The notes beneath the pieces are model-generated. The model was not told where the DNA came from. It ran no database searches and saw nothing but the letters and a program-made list of their open reading frames with translations. From assembly GCF_905372525.1 (NCBI RefSeq), contig NZ_CAJPPN010000001.1, forward strand, positions 62,001 through 126,000: DNA of 64,000 nt, written 5' to 3'. The stretch is from an uncultured Porphyromonas sp. (GTDB taxonomy: Bacteria > Bacteroidota > Bacteroidia > Bacteroidales > Porphyromonadaceae). The translations under genes were made by a program, and so were the position numbers. Below are positions 25,798-34,274 of the stretch, one piece after another. Position 1 is the first letter of the stretch. Each line of letters starts with the position of its first letter.

Positions 25798-27285
25798 ATG
25801 GCACAAAAACTAAAACGTTGGCAAGGATGGCTTCTGTTCGGAGGCTCGATGGTCGTGGTCTTCGTCCTCGGACTCATCGTCTCTTCCCTCCTCGAGCGCC
25901 GTGCCGAGGTGGTAAGCATCTACAACAACCGCAAGCACATGTTCAAGGACTCTATCGTGTCTCAGAACGAGCTCTTCGCCGAGGACTTCCCCCGCGAGTA
26001 CCAGACGTGGGCTAATACTACGGATACGACCTACAAGGGTGAGTTCAATAGCTCGCAGCGCTCCGACGTCCTAGCAGCCCGTCCCGAGATGGTGGTGCTG
26101 TGGGCTGGTTACTCCTTTTCTATGGAGTACAATACCCCACGAGGCCATAAGCATGCGATCGACGATATGCGTGAGATCCTACGTACAGGTTCCCCTGGTG
26201 TAGACGGCAAGGAAGATATCCAGCCTGGTACCTGCTGGACCTGTAAGAGCCCTGACGTACCCCGCCTGATGAAGGAGAAGGGGATCGCAGAGTTCTACAA
26301 AGCTCCCTGGAGTCAGTGGGGGCCAGAGATCGTCAATACGATCGGCTGCTCTGACTGTCACGATGCTCGTTCGATGAAGCTCAAGCCCGCTCGCCCTGCT
26401 CTCTATGAGGCTTGGGCTCGTCGTGGGGAAAACGTCTCCGAGCAGTCGCACCAGCACATGCGCTCCCTCGTCTGTGCTCAGTGTCACACGGAGTACTACT
26501 TCAAGGGCGATGGTAAGTACCTCACCTTCCCCCACGACAAGGGATGGACGGTAGAAGACATGGAGGCATACTATGATGAGATGAACTACTCAGACTACAC
26601 CCACAAGCTCTCACGTGCTCCCATCCTCAAGGCGCAGCACCCCGACTATGAGCTCTGGCGTATGGGTATCCATGGTCAGCGTGGTGTCTCCTGTGCTGAC
26701 TGTCATATGCCCTATGTGAGTGAAGGTGGCGTGAAGTACTCCGATCACCAGATTGTGAGCCCGCTAGCTCGTATCGATAAGACCTGTCAGACCTGCCATC
26801 GCGAGGATGCGGAGACCCTGCGCCAGAATGTCTACGATCGTCAGCGCATGGCCAACGACGTACGTAACCGCGTAGAGAAGGAGCTCGCTAAGGCTCATAT
26901 CGAGGCTAAGTATGCCTGGGACAAGGGGGCTACCGAACCCGAGATGAAGGCTGCACTGCAGGCTATCCGCAAGAGTCAGTGGCGCTGGGACTTCGCTGTC
27001 GCTAGCCACGGAGCCTCATTCCACGCACCACAGGAGGTGACACGTATCCTCGGACAGAGCCTCGGCTATGCTCAGGAGGCACGTATCGCTATCGCCAAGG
27101 TCCTAGCTAAGCACGGCTTCACGGGGGATGTCCCCATGCCTGACATCTCAAGCAAGGAAAAGGCTTGGGCCTATATCGGTCTTGATGGCAAGATGCTTCA
27201 GGCCGATAAGGAAAAGTTCATGAACACCGTAGTCCCCAAGTGGGTACAGTCGGCTAAGCAGCAGGGGAAGCTCATCGAACTGTAA
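25798..27285 (+). CDS. nrfA: Ammonia-forming cytochrome c nitrite reductase
   Basis: Six-electron reduction of nitrite to ammonium, periplasmic, with NrfH as electron donor. 495 residues. N-terminal signal/anchor helix at about 11-31. The catalytic haem motif with Lys as ligand, CWTCK, is at 146-150. Four further CXXCH motifs: CSDCH (184-188), CAQCH (226-230), CADCH (299-303), CQTCH (330-334). The stretch CHTEYYF after the third motif holds the calcium/active-site Tyr region, and HGQRGVSCADCH is a strong family match. All five haems are accounted for. It lies in one operon with nrfH; haem attachment would use the two ccs genes downstream. Confidence 0.97.
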   Translation: MAQKLKRWQGWLLFGGSMVVVFVLGLIVSSLLERRAEVVSIYNNRKHMFKDSIVSQNELFAEDFPREYQTWANTTDTTYKGEFNSSQRSDVLAARPEMVVLWAGYSFSMEYNTPRGHKHAIDDMREILRTGSPGVDGKEDIQPGTCWTCKSPDVPRLMKEKGIAEFYKAPWSQWGPEIVNTIGCSDCHDARSMKLKPARPALYEAWARRGENVSEQSHQHMRSLVCAQCHTEYYFKGDGKYLTFPHDKGWTVEDMEAYYDEMNYSDYTHKLSRAPILKAQHPDYELWRMGIHGQRGVSCADCHMPYVSEGGVKYSDHQIVSPLARIDKTCQTCHREDAETLRQNVYDRQRMANDVRNRVEKELAKAHIEAKYAWDKGATEPEMKAALQAIRKSQWRWDFAVASHGASFHAPQEVTRILGQSLGYAQEARIAIAKVLAKHGFTGDVPMPDISSKEKAWAYIGLDGKMLQADKEKFMNTVVPKWVQSAKQQGKLIEL

Positions 27286-27327
27286 GCTACCCTATAAGCT
27301 CAAGATAATCTCGTCTCACAACCAAAC

Positions 27328-27357
27328 GCGGCGATAGACCTCATCGTCTACCGCCGC
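27328..27357 (+). terminator. Hairpin between nrfA and the ResB-like gene
   Basis: GCGGCG-A-TAGAC pairs with GTCTA-C-CGCCGC around a six-base loop, with one A-C mismatch, followed by GCTTTCTCTC. A weak or partial terminator, or an mRNA-end stabiliser that separates nrfHA levels from the ccs genes. Confidence 0.5.
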
Positions 27358-27388
27358 GCTTTCTCTCTATCCACCAACCTCATCCTCT

Positions 27389-28618
27389 ATGTTCAATGAA
27401 GTCTGGAAAATGAAGGAGGGCTTTGTCTTCGGTGCAGGGCTGATCCTAGTAGGGCTAGCACTACAGTTTAGTGTCGGCCCTATTCACTGGTCTGACTTTG
27501 CCTTCCCGATCAACCTCATCTTCCTCATTGTATTCCTCCTCATCCTCGTTCTAGCCTACTGGCTACGTCGCCGGGTACGCCTCTTTTCCTTCCTCCTCAC
27601 TGCGGAGGCAGCTGTACCGACCCTCATCTATGCAGCTGCACTTACGGTAGTGATGGGACTTACCCGGCAGGTATCGGCTCATGAGCGTGCTATAGACCCA
27701 ATTGGGCTGACGCAGATGCTCTCCTTCTGGCCGTTTGTACTCGTCTATCTCCTCCTAGCCACTATAGTGGGGCTGATCACACTGCGGCAGATCCTACACT
27801 TCCGTCTGCGGGAGCTCCCCTCACTCCTCTCCCACGTCGGGCTATTCCTAGTTATCGTCACGGCTACGCTCGGTAGTGCAGATATGGAGCGTGTGAAGCT
27901 CACTGCTACCACAGATATGCCAGAGTGGCGGGCAACGCATGAGCAGGGCTTTGTAGAGCTACCACTAGCGATCCAGCTAGAGAAGTTCACGATCGATGAG
28001 TATCCTCCGAAGCTCCTCATCATCAATAGCCAGACGGGTAAGTCCGTCCCAGCTAAGAACCCCGAGATCGCACTTATCGATAAGCATTTCCGTGAGGGAA
28101 ATATCCTGAAGTGGCGTATCCGAGTGCTTAAGAATCTCCCCCTAGCTGCTCCCGTCGTCACGAGTGATACGACGAAGTACGTCGAGTGGCAGTCGTCAGG
28201 TGCTGTGACAGCACTCCTCGTGGAGGCTCAGCGTATGAAGGATGGTCGTGCCGTAGGCCCCCCCACCGTAGGGTGGGTCACTTGTGGTAGCTACCTCTTC
28301 CCCTTCCAGGAACTCAAGCTTACCAAGCAGCTAAGCCTCGTCATGGCTCGCCGTGAGCCCGAGCGCTATGCCTCGCGTATCCATGTTTATACGGAGTCGC
28401 AGAAGAATATTGTCGCTACCGTCGAGGTCAATAAGCCCGTATCAGTAGATGGCTGGCGTATCTACCAGCTCAGCTATGACGAGGCGATGGGACGATGGAG
28501 TGAGACCAGTACCTTCGAGCTCGTCAAGGATCCTTGGCTCCCCGCCGTCTATGTCGGTATCTACATGCTTCTAGCTGGAGCCATACTCACCTTCATCGTC
28601 TCACAGAAACGCCGTTAA
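27389..28618 (+). CDS. Cytochrome c biogenesis protein ResB-like (CcsB/NrfI N-terminal half)
   Basis: 409 residues. Four hydrophobic segments (about 12-27, 36-58, 66-90, 106-130 plus one near 145-165), a large periplasmic domain from about 170 to 375, and a last membrane helix at 383-402 (VYVGIYMLLAGAILTFIVS). The closing PWLPAVYVGIYML and VDGWRIYQLSYDEAMGRWS blocks match ResB-type proteins that hold apocytochromes for system II haem attachment. In epsilonproteobacteria the equivalent of this gene and the next is one fused protein; here they are separate. Placed after nrfHA, it would mature their nine haems. Confidence 0.85.
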   Translation: MFNEVWKMKEGFVFGAGLILVGLALQFSVGPIHWSDFAFPINLIFLIVFLLILVLAYWLRRRVRLFSFLLTAEAAVPTLIYAAALTVVMGLTRQVSAHERAIDPIGLTQMLSFWPFVLVYLLLATIVGLITLRQILHFRLRELPSLLSHVGLFLVIVTATLGSADMERVKLTATTDMPEWRATHEQGFVELPLAIQLEKFTIDEYPPKLLIINSQTGKSVPAKNPEIALIDKHFREGNILKWRIRVLKNLPLAAPVVTSDTTKYVEWQSSGAVTALLVEAQRMKDGRAVGPPTVGWVTCGSYLFPFQELKLTKQLSLVMARREPERYASRIHVYTESQKNIVATVEVNKPVSVDGWRIYQLSYDEAMGRWSETSTFELVKDPWLPAVYVGIYMLLAGAILTFIVSQKRR

Positions 28619-28752
28619 GCCCTCTAGCGGGCTTTAGGAGGGGATTACCTCTGCTCACTACAGATAGCTCCTGATCTCGTGACCTATGAGCAGAGCTACC
28701 CTTCGTCCTCTCCCTCGGCTCTAACCTCTCGATTACAATCAATCCGATTCTT

Positions 28753-29481
28753 ATGACTTGGGATTCCTTCATATACTTTGCCTTACCCGCCCTAGCCCTA
28801 TGGGCTGGTGGCGCTTGGACAGCTTGGAAGAAGCGTCCTCTCCCGACCTATCTCCTCACGGCTGCGGGGCTATTGGTCTACTTCGGCTTTATCTTCGGCC
28901 TGTGGCTCTCGCTAGAGCGTCCTCCCCTGAGAACGATGGGAGAGACACGCCTTTGGTATGCTTTCTTCCTCCCTACGGCAGGACTGATCGTCTACTCTCG
29001 CTGGCGTTATCCCTGGATCTTGGCCTTCAGTACTATCCTAGCGGGTGTCTTCACTACGATCAATCTCGTTAATCCAGACATTCATAACAAGACGCTCATG
29101 CCTGCGCTGCAGAGCCCTTGGTTCGCACCGCACGTCATCGTCTATATGTTTGCCTATGCCGTACTCGGAGCGGCGGCACTAATGTCTGCCTATATGCTGT
29201 GGTTCAAGAAGTGTCCTATCAGCGACCACGAGATGGATATTTGTGACAACCTCGTGCAGGTTGGCTGGGCATTCATGACCTTTGGTATCCTCCTTGGGGC
29301 TCTTTGGGCTAAGGAGGCTTGGGGACACTATTGGGCTTGGGACCCTAAGGAGACTTGGGCGGCAGCTACGTGGTTCGCTTACCTAGCCTATATCCATGTG
29401 CGCCTACGCTCGGAGCGTCACCGACGAGCTGCGCTCTGGGGACTCTTCATCTCCTTCGTCCTACTGCAGATGTGCTGGTAG
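28753..29481 (+). CDS. ccsA: Cytochrome c assembly protein CcsA-like, apparently cut short by an amber codon
   Basis: 242 residues to a TAG at 29479-29481. CcsA exports haem and holds it at the WWD site for attachment to apocytochromes. The tryptophan-rich motif is intact: WGHYWAWDPKETWAAATWF near 199-217, and membrane helices precede it. The frame ends FVLLQMCW, where the family goes on with an aromatic residue and GxNYLPSAQ...HxY. Exactly that text follows the TAG in frame (GINYLPSAQGVSVHTYSLG) up to TAA at 29539-29541. So 19 conserved residues with the late His are lost unless the stop is read through, or there is a sequencing error in one base. Start codon and upstream gap of 134 bp look normal. 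Confidence 0.85.
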   Translation: MTWDSFIYFALPALALWAGGAWTAWKKRPLPTYLLTAAGLLVYFGFIFGLWLSLERPPLRTMGETRLWYAFFLPTAGLIVYSRWRYPWILAFSTILAGVFTTINLVNPDIHNKTLMPALQSPWFAPHVIVYMFAYAVLGAAALMSAYMLWFKKCPISDHEMDICDNLVQVGWAFMTFGILLGALWAKEAWGHYWAWDPKETWAAATWFAYLAYIHVRLRSERHRRAALWGLFISFVLLQMCW

Positions 29482-29580
29482 GGGATCAACTATCTACCCT
29501 CGGCCCAGGGGGTAAGTGTCCATACCTACAGCCTAGGGTAAGTAGTCCATACCTCCACAGATATAGGCAAGCCCTATTTA

Positions 29581-29623
29581 AGTATATCCCCCACTTATCT
29601 CTAGGATAGGTGGGGGATATACT
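29581..29623 (+). terminator. Hairpin after the nrf-ccs cluster
   Basis: AGTATATCCCCCAC and its complement GTGGGGGATATACT make a 14-bp perfect stem with a short inner stem, about 40-100 bp past the ccsA stops. Likely terminator for the plus-strand cluster. Confidence 0.65.
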
Positions 29624-29748
29624 ATTCTCGCTCGTGAATAGAGCGTGATGATAAGCGGACCGTAGGGGAGCAAAGCACGGGCGATACGAGGCTAGAGAGC
29701 CTGGAGTCCTATACCAGAGTATACTCTGCAGGGGTGTCTTACAAAAGA

Positions 29749-29794
29749 GAGAGGAGGTAGCCAAGAGGTCAGAGACCTTTGGCTACCTCCTCTC
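29749..29794 (-). terminator. Hairpin after the PepC-type peptidase gene
   Basis: GAGAGGAGGTAGCC and GGCTACCTCCTCTC pair, with more pairing inside (AAGAGGTC/GACCTTT). It is 52 bp past the minus-strand stop at 29846. Confidence 0.65.
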
Positions 29795-29845
29795 GGGGGA
29801 ATGGCTAGGAGCTTATCCTCTATGATATGCCCTCATAGGATAGGA

Positions 29846-31258
29846 CTAGGGAGCATCGGGGGTAAACATAGGATCCCAGGCTGGGAGCTGGACGGGCTTG
29901 GTCTTGAGGAGCTCTAGTACCTTGTCCGTAGCGTACTTCTTGTTCACCACGAGGCGGAAGGTATAGGCATCAAACCACTCGTCCGTCATGATGATATGTC
30001 CCTTGACGCCGGTCTTTTCGCCCCAGCTGTTCTCGACCTTCCACTTCGTGGGCTTACCGTTTGCATCTAGGTTTACAGCCTTCAGCGTCATAGCGTGGGT
30101 AGAGCCACTATCGAAGCTTTGTATACGCTCAGCCTTGGTCATATCGAAGGGATAGCCGAGGAGCGAGGCATAGTCATAGTTATCAAGCGCTGCGATCCCC
30201 TTGGAGCGGTCAAGCTCGCGGCCTACGTCGCAGGAGTAATACATCATCGTATTGTCTCGGAGTGAGGCTATCGCCATCTGCTTGATCTCCTCCATAGGGA
30301 GGTTTACATAGGTCCAGTTCTTGCCGTCATAGGCATGGCGGTCGAAGTCGATCTCATAGACCTTGTAGTAGGGACGGGAGGGATCATTCATGAGCATCAC
30401 GAACTGATCGCGCATATCCACGCCGACGAACCTCTTATAGAAGCTCTGTGGGGTATAGGTCTCTGTGGAGATAGCCTTGCCGCTAGCATCACGTAGCGTG
30501 TAGGTGAAGCTTGTGGGAGGGACACCGAGGTTGAGACTCAGGATGCGATAGACTTGCTTGAGGCAGTTGTCCTTGCGCTTGCGTAGCTGGGCAAGGCTTT
30601 CGCCAGAGGCAGAGGCCTTGCGGATCTGTATGCCTGCCTGGCGTAGGGTGCGTGCGATCATGCTCCCCATGAGCCGAGTATCGTTGCTGGAGGCCGTCTC
30701 GGGCATGACCTCGGCTGGTACCACCCCGTACTTGATGAGATTGTCTGAGATACCGGTGAACTGCCCGCCATCGCTGATGGGGTTCTTGAAGAGCCATTCT
30801 ACCTTCTTGTCGGTAACCTCTGCCTTACGGGTCTCGATGATTCCCTCGAGGAAGAGGTTGGCTTTCTCGAGCTGATCCCAGAAGAAGGAATAGTTCTGCG
30901 AGAAGAAGAAGGTACCAGACTTCTCTCGAGCCATGAACTGCGCACGTAGGACATTGAGCCCCGTGAAGAGCCAGCAACGACCACTCTGCTGTTGGTCCGA
31001 GATACCTGCACTCTTGACCTCGATGGAGAAGGAGTCCTCGATAGAGCGGGGACGGGCAGGATTGACGAAGAAGTCCTTCATCCCCTGTAGGGCGATAGCA
31101 TTGTGTAGGGCACGCTCAGTCGGGGTGTTAGGTTCGCTCTTGCGCAGCTGTTCTAGGAGCTGGGGGGTGATAGCACCGTCCTTGCTCTGTGCAGAGGTGA
31201 TCTCGGTCGCTCCGAGGGCTAGCACGAGTGCCAGCGAAGTAAGCAATACTGATTTCAT
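29846..31258 (-). CDS. pepC: Exported C1-family aminopeptidase (PepC/bleomycin hydrolase type)
   Basis: Papain-like cysteine peptidase. From the ATG at 31258 it is 470 residues with a Sec signal peptide (MKSVLLTSLALVLALG..., cleaved near TSAQ/SK). Catalytic Cys95 in QSGRCWLFTGLN, His388 in DSGSTHAMTLKA, Asn410 in VENSWG: the complete triad, and the oxyanion Gln in SDQQQSGRC. A longer frame reaches 31420, but it overlaps the carbonic anhydrase-like gene, is Arg/Ser-rich and hides the signal peptide, so the internal start is preferred. Bacterial PepC is cytosolic, so an exported form points to peptide digestion in the periplasm or at the surface, in line with a peptide-fermenting anaerobe. Confidence 0.9.
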   Translation of the reverse strand: MKSVLLTSLALVLALGATEITSAQSKDGAITPQLLEQLRKSEPNTPTERALHNAIALQGMKDFFVNPARPRSIEDSFSIEVKSAGISDQQQSGRCWLFTGLNVLRAQFMAREKSGTFFFSQNYSFFWDQLEKANLFLEGIIETRKAEVTDKKVEWLFKNPISDGGQFTGISDNLIKYGVVPAEVMPETASSNDTRLMGSMIARTLRQAGIQIRKASASGESLAQLRKRKDNCLKQVYRILSLNLGVPPTSFTYTLRDASGKAISTETYTPQSFYKRFVGVDMRDQFVMLMNDPSRPYYKVYEIDFDRHAYDGKNWTYVNLPMEEIKQMAIASLRDNTMMYYSCDVGRELDRSKGIAALDNYDYASLLGYPFDMTKAERIQSFDSGSTHAMTLKAVNLDANGKPTKWKVENSWGEKTGVKGHIIMTDEWFDAYTFRLVVNKKYATDKVLELLKTKPVQLPAWDPMFTPDAP

Positions 31259-31289
31259 AGGATGATGTATAAATTTAAGTGTATGTGCC

Positions 31290-31823
31290 TTAGGGCTGAG
31301 GGTTCTCTTCCTTGTCGAACCACGAGGCATACATCTGATAGTTATTGGCGATACGCTCGTTGAGCTCCTTGCTCTGCTCGGGGGATACCTTCTTGATGAA
31401 CTTGGCGGGTGTCCCGGCATAGAGGCTGTAGGGCTCGATAATCGTCTTAGCTAGGACGACAGAGCCAGCTGCTACGATAGCCCCCTCGCCTACGATAGCA
31501 TCATCCATCACGACAGAGCCCATACCGATGAGGGCGTAGTCCCGTATGTGGCAGCCGTGTAGGGTGACGTTGTGACCGATCGAGACGTTGTCGCCGATCT
31601 CGATCGTAGACTTTTGGTAGAGGGTATGCAGGATAGAGCCATCCTGGATATTGACATTGCGTCCGATACGGATGGAGTTCACATCGCCCCGAAGGACGGC
31701 ATTAAACCACACACTGCATCCATCACCGAGGACGACATCCCCGACGACGGTAGCATTGACTGCGAGGAAGCAATCTTCGCCGATCTGAGGTGTAAAGCCT
31801 CGTACGGACTGTATGAAAGCCAT
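31290..31823 (-). CDS. Gamma-carbonic anhydrase-like hexapeptide protein
   Basis: 177 residues of left-handed beta-helix made of hexapeptide repeats (for example VVGDVVLGDG, IRIGRNVNI, IEIGDNVSIGHNVTLHG), ending in a helix (EQSKELNERIANNYQ). The three histidines that bind metal in gamma-carbonic anhydrases are present with the right spacing: His66 (SILHT), His84 (SIGHN) and His89 (TLHGC). Many such YrdA/PaaY-like proteins have weak or no carbonic anhydrase activity, so the reaction is uncertain. It is 31 bp upstream of pepC, same strand. Confidence 0.85.
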   Translation of the reverse strand: MAFIQSVRGFTPQIGEDCFLAVNATVVGDVVLGDGCSVWFNAVLRGDVNSIRIGRNVNIQDGSILHTLYQKSTIEIGDNVSIGHNVTLHGCHIRDYALIGMGSVVMDDAIVGEGAIVAAGSVVLAKTIIEPYSLYAGTPAKFIKKVSPEQSKELNERIANNYQMYASWFDKEENPQP

Positions 31824-31868
31824 AGGATAGAGGTTGATTATTGAGTGAGTAGGATAATATATTAGTAG

Positions 31869-31904
31869 AAGAGGCTACACCACGGGAGGGTGATGTAGCC
31901 TCTT
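31869..31904 (-). terminator. Hairpin after the nucleotidyltransferase gene
   Basis: AAGAGGCTACA and TGTAGCCTCTT form an 11-bp stem, extended inside by CAC/GTG-type pairs, 22 bp past the stop at 31927. Confidence 0.65.
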
Positions 31905-31926
31905 AGGAAGGTCTCTATGGGAGTGC

Positions 31927-32835
31927 CTAGAATAGCTTCGTGGGATACTCGCCAGCGTCTACTAGTGCCTGTATCTTCGCCACTACATCTGGGCGGTCAG
32001 CAGCGTAGGTGACCCCGAACCACTGGTCTGGAGTGTCAAGTACCTCGACCGTGACCTTATGCTCGGCGACGAGTAGATTGACGGGTAGGGGGATGTAGTA
32101 CTCGAACTTGGGGTTCGTATCTAGAGCCTTCAGGAAGTGGCAGAAGAGCTCATTGGAGTAGTCAAAGTAGTCGGGAGTGAAGCCCCACATATTCATAGAT
32201 ACGGGGGTATTCTCCTCGAGGTACTGAGTCGTACCGTTCTCGTCGGTGAAGCAGATACGTCCTGCATCATCGCGTGAGATAGCAGTACGCTCGACGACCT
32301 CGGTGAGGAAGCCCTTTTCGTCTACCTGGCAGACACCACGGGCGACGGAGCCACTCTCGCTAAGGGTATTGCCCACACGATAGCCGATCATGCAGTACTT
32401 GTCACGAGTGTCAGAGAAGCTACGGAGCTTGTCTGCTAGGGTAGCGAAGCCATGACGACCATAGAAGTCATCGGCATTGATCACAGCGAAGGGCTCCCGT
32501 ACGACAGACTCTGCCATCATTACAGCGTGGTTGGTACCCCAAGGCTTCTCACGCCCCTCTGGTACCGTGAAGCCCTCAGGGAGCTTGTCGAGATCCTGGA
32601 ATACAACCTCTACAGGGATCTTATGCTCGTACTTGGAGATAATCTTTTCTCGGAACTCCTTCTCGAAGGTGTGACGAATGACGAAGACGACCTTGCCGAA
32701 GCCTGCACGTATAGCATCGTAGATCGAGTAGTCCATGATCGTCTCTCTTGAGGGGCCTAGTCCGTCGAGCTGCTTGAGCCCTCCGTAGCGGCTACCCATA
32801 CCTGCGGCGAGTACGACGAGTGTTGGTTGTTTCAT
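31927..32835 (-). CDS. Sugar-phosphate nucleotidyltransferase family protein
   Basis: 302 residues with the Rossmann-type nucleotidyltransferase fold. The NTP-binding signature LAAGMGSRYGGLKQLDGLGP is at 9-28, and the metal-binding Asp sits in AVINADDFYG near 117-126. The PWGTNHAVMMAE segment is typical of this Bacteroidota/Firmicutes subfamily. The sugar phosphate cannot be told from sequence. No glycan genes are adjacent; it stands between the carbonic anhydrase-like gene and mltD, all on the minus strand, with a hairpin behind it. Confidence 0.83.
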   Translation of the reverse strand: MKQPTLVVLAAGMGSRYGGLKQLDGLGPSRETIMDYSIYDAIRAGFGKVVFVIRHTFEKEFREKIISKYEHKIPVEVVFQDLDKLPEGFTVPEGREKPWGTNHAVMMAESVVREPFAVINADDFYGRHGFATLADKLRSFSDTRDKYCMIGYRVGNTLSESGSVARGVCQVDEKGFLTEVVERTAISRDDAGRICFTDENGTTQYLEENTPVSMNMWGFTPDYFDYSNELFCHFLKALDTNPKFEYYIPLPVNLLVAEHKVTVEVLDTPDQWFGVTYAADRPDVVAKIQALVDAGEYPTKLF

Positions 32836-32879
32836 TGTGCTTCTTACTTGTTATATAGTTATTCTTACTATAGACGGAG

Positions 32880-34262
32880 CTATTTCTTCTTTACCGTGAG
32901 CTTCTGCCCGACACTGAGGTGGTCGGAGGAGAGTCCGTTGGAGCGCTTGAGCTCGCTGACAGAGACTCCGTACTTGCGGGCGATGGAGGAGAGGGTCTCC
33001 CCAGAGTGTACGCGGTGATGAGAGGATTGGCTCTTGGAGCCCTTTTCTCTCTTGGATCGTTTACTCTGCTTGCCTCTGCGGCCTCTTCTGGTGGTGACTT
33101 CCTCTTCGTCCTCCTCCTGACTCTCTTGCTGCCCCTTCCTAGCACTACTGCTAGGCCCTTCGAGGTTTACTCTGAGTTCGGGTGAGGATACGCCCTCACC
33201 GACACTATCTAGCTTGAGGATAGCAGAGAGGGGAAGGCGGACGGGGTAGGGCGTGTTGTTCCCGGGGATGATCCCTCGGCGGAACTGGGGATTGAAGGCT
33301 GAAATCGTCTCCTGGTCTACTCCGGTAAGCTCTGCAATACGCTCGAAGGTCACCCGGTGGGATGCCGTGTAGTAGTCGGTAGCCAAGGGGCGCCCAAGTT
33401 CGCGGGGGAAGATCCCATACTCACGATGGTAGTGCATCGCAAAGTAAGCCCCGATGAAGAGAGGGATATAGCGACGGGTCTCATTGGGGAGGAAGCGATA
33501 GATGTCCCAGAAGTTGGCCTTAGAGACTCCCGCACGCTTGAGGGCTCGATTGACATTCCCAGGGCCACAGTTGTAGGCTGCTAGGACGAGCCACCAGTCT
33601 CGATAGATGCTATAGAGATCCTTTAGGAAGCGACAGGCAGCCTCGGTACTCTTGATCGGATCCATTCGCTCATCCACGAGGCTATTGACCGAGAGGCCGT
33701 AGATCTTACCCGTGGGGAGCATGAGTTGCCACAGACCGGCTGCCCCTGCTGGAGAGATCGCCTTGGGGTTGAGGGCCGACTCTACGATGACCAGATAGCG
33801 GAGCTCCATAGGGAGACCATTCTTGTCTAGGGTCACCTCTATCTCAGGGAAGTATAGGTCTGCTAGGGAGAGCATGGAGCTGAGTAGCCCCCTTCGCTTG
33901 AAGAGGTAGAGCTCGATAGCTTCGCGTACGAGAGGGTTGTAGCTGAAGTGCATCGCCGAGGGCATCTTGTTCAGCATACGTATGTACACGCTGTCTGGAG
34001 TGTAGGGGACGGCTACGGAGGAGGGGACGACACGGCTATTGGTACGAGCCCCCTTGTGTAGGCCATACCCTCTATACCACTGCTCGAGCAGAGCCTCCAC
34101 ATCCTGATCTAGGGAGGAGGGTAGTGTGATGGGGTCTAGTAGAGCCGAGGCGAGAGATAGGCTCGAGGGGGTACGGCCACGAAGGCTATCCGTCTGTGCC
34201 TGTAGTGTGAGTGTAGAAAAAAGAACTAACGAAGAGGCGATTACCTTGAGATAGGATTTCAT
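32880..34262 (-). CDS. mltD: Lytic murein transglycosylase with LysM (MltD-like)
   Basis: Cleaves peptidoglycan glycan strands between MurNAc and GlcNAc with 1,6-anhydro ring formation. 460 residues: signal peptide 1-22 (ends TLQAQ), SLT domain about 95-250 with catalytic Glu161 in YLVIVESALNPKAISPAGAA and the AYNCGPGNVNRAL signature, then a basic Lys/Arg/Ser-rich linker at about 370-410, and one LysM domain at 413-458 (HRVHSGETLSSIARKYGVS). Periplasmic or outer-membrane associated. It sits 12 bp after the DUF5683 gene in the parA-parB-DUF5683-mltD run typical of Bacteroidota. Confidence 0.92.
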   Translation of the reverse strand: MKSYLKVIASSLVLFSTLTLQAQTDSLRGRTPSSLSLASALLDPITLPSSLDQDVEALLEQWYRGYGLHKGARTNSRVVPSSVAVPYTPDSVYIRMLNKMPSAMHFSYNPLVREAIELYLFKRRGLLSSMLSLADLYFPEIEVTLDKNGLPMELRYLVIVESALNPKAISPAGAAGLWQLMLPTGKIYGLSVNSLVDERMDPIKSTEAACRFLKDLYSIYRDWWLVLAAYNCGPGNVNRALKRAGVSKANFWDIYRFLPNETRRYIPLFIGAYFAMHYHREYGIFPRELGRPLATDYYTASHRVTFERIAELTGVDQETISAFNPQFRRGIIPGNNTPYPVRLPLSAILKLDSVGEGVSSPELRVNLEGPSSSARKGQQESQEEDEEEVTTRRGRRGKQSKRSKREKGSKSQSSHHRVHSGETLSSIARKYGVSVSELKRSNGLSSDHLSVGQKLTVKKK

Positions 34263-34274
34263 CGGGTATCCATA

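Larger units (their letters stand above)
29542..29845. other. Convergent intergenic region with two hairpins
   Basis: Between the plus-strand ccs genes and the minus-strand peptidase. Contains hairpins at 29581-29623 and 29749-29794. No gene seen. Confidence 0.55.

Noticed and set aside
31259..31420. Longer PepC start at 31420
   Set aside because: Reads through the 3' end of the carbonic anhydrase-like gene in another frame and would bury the signal peptide.
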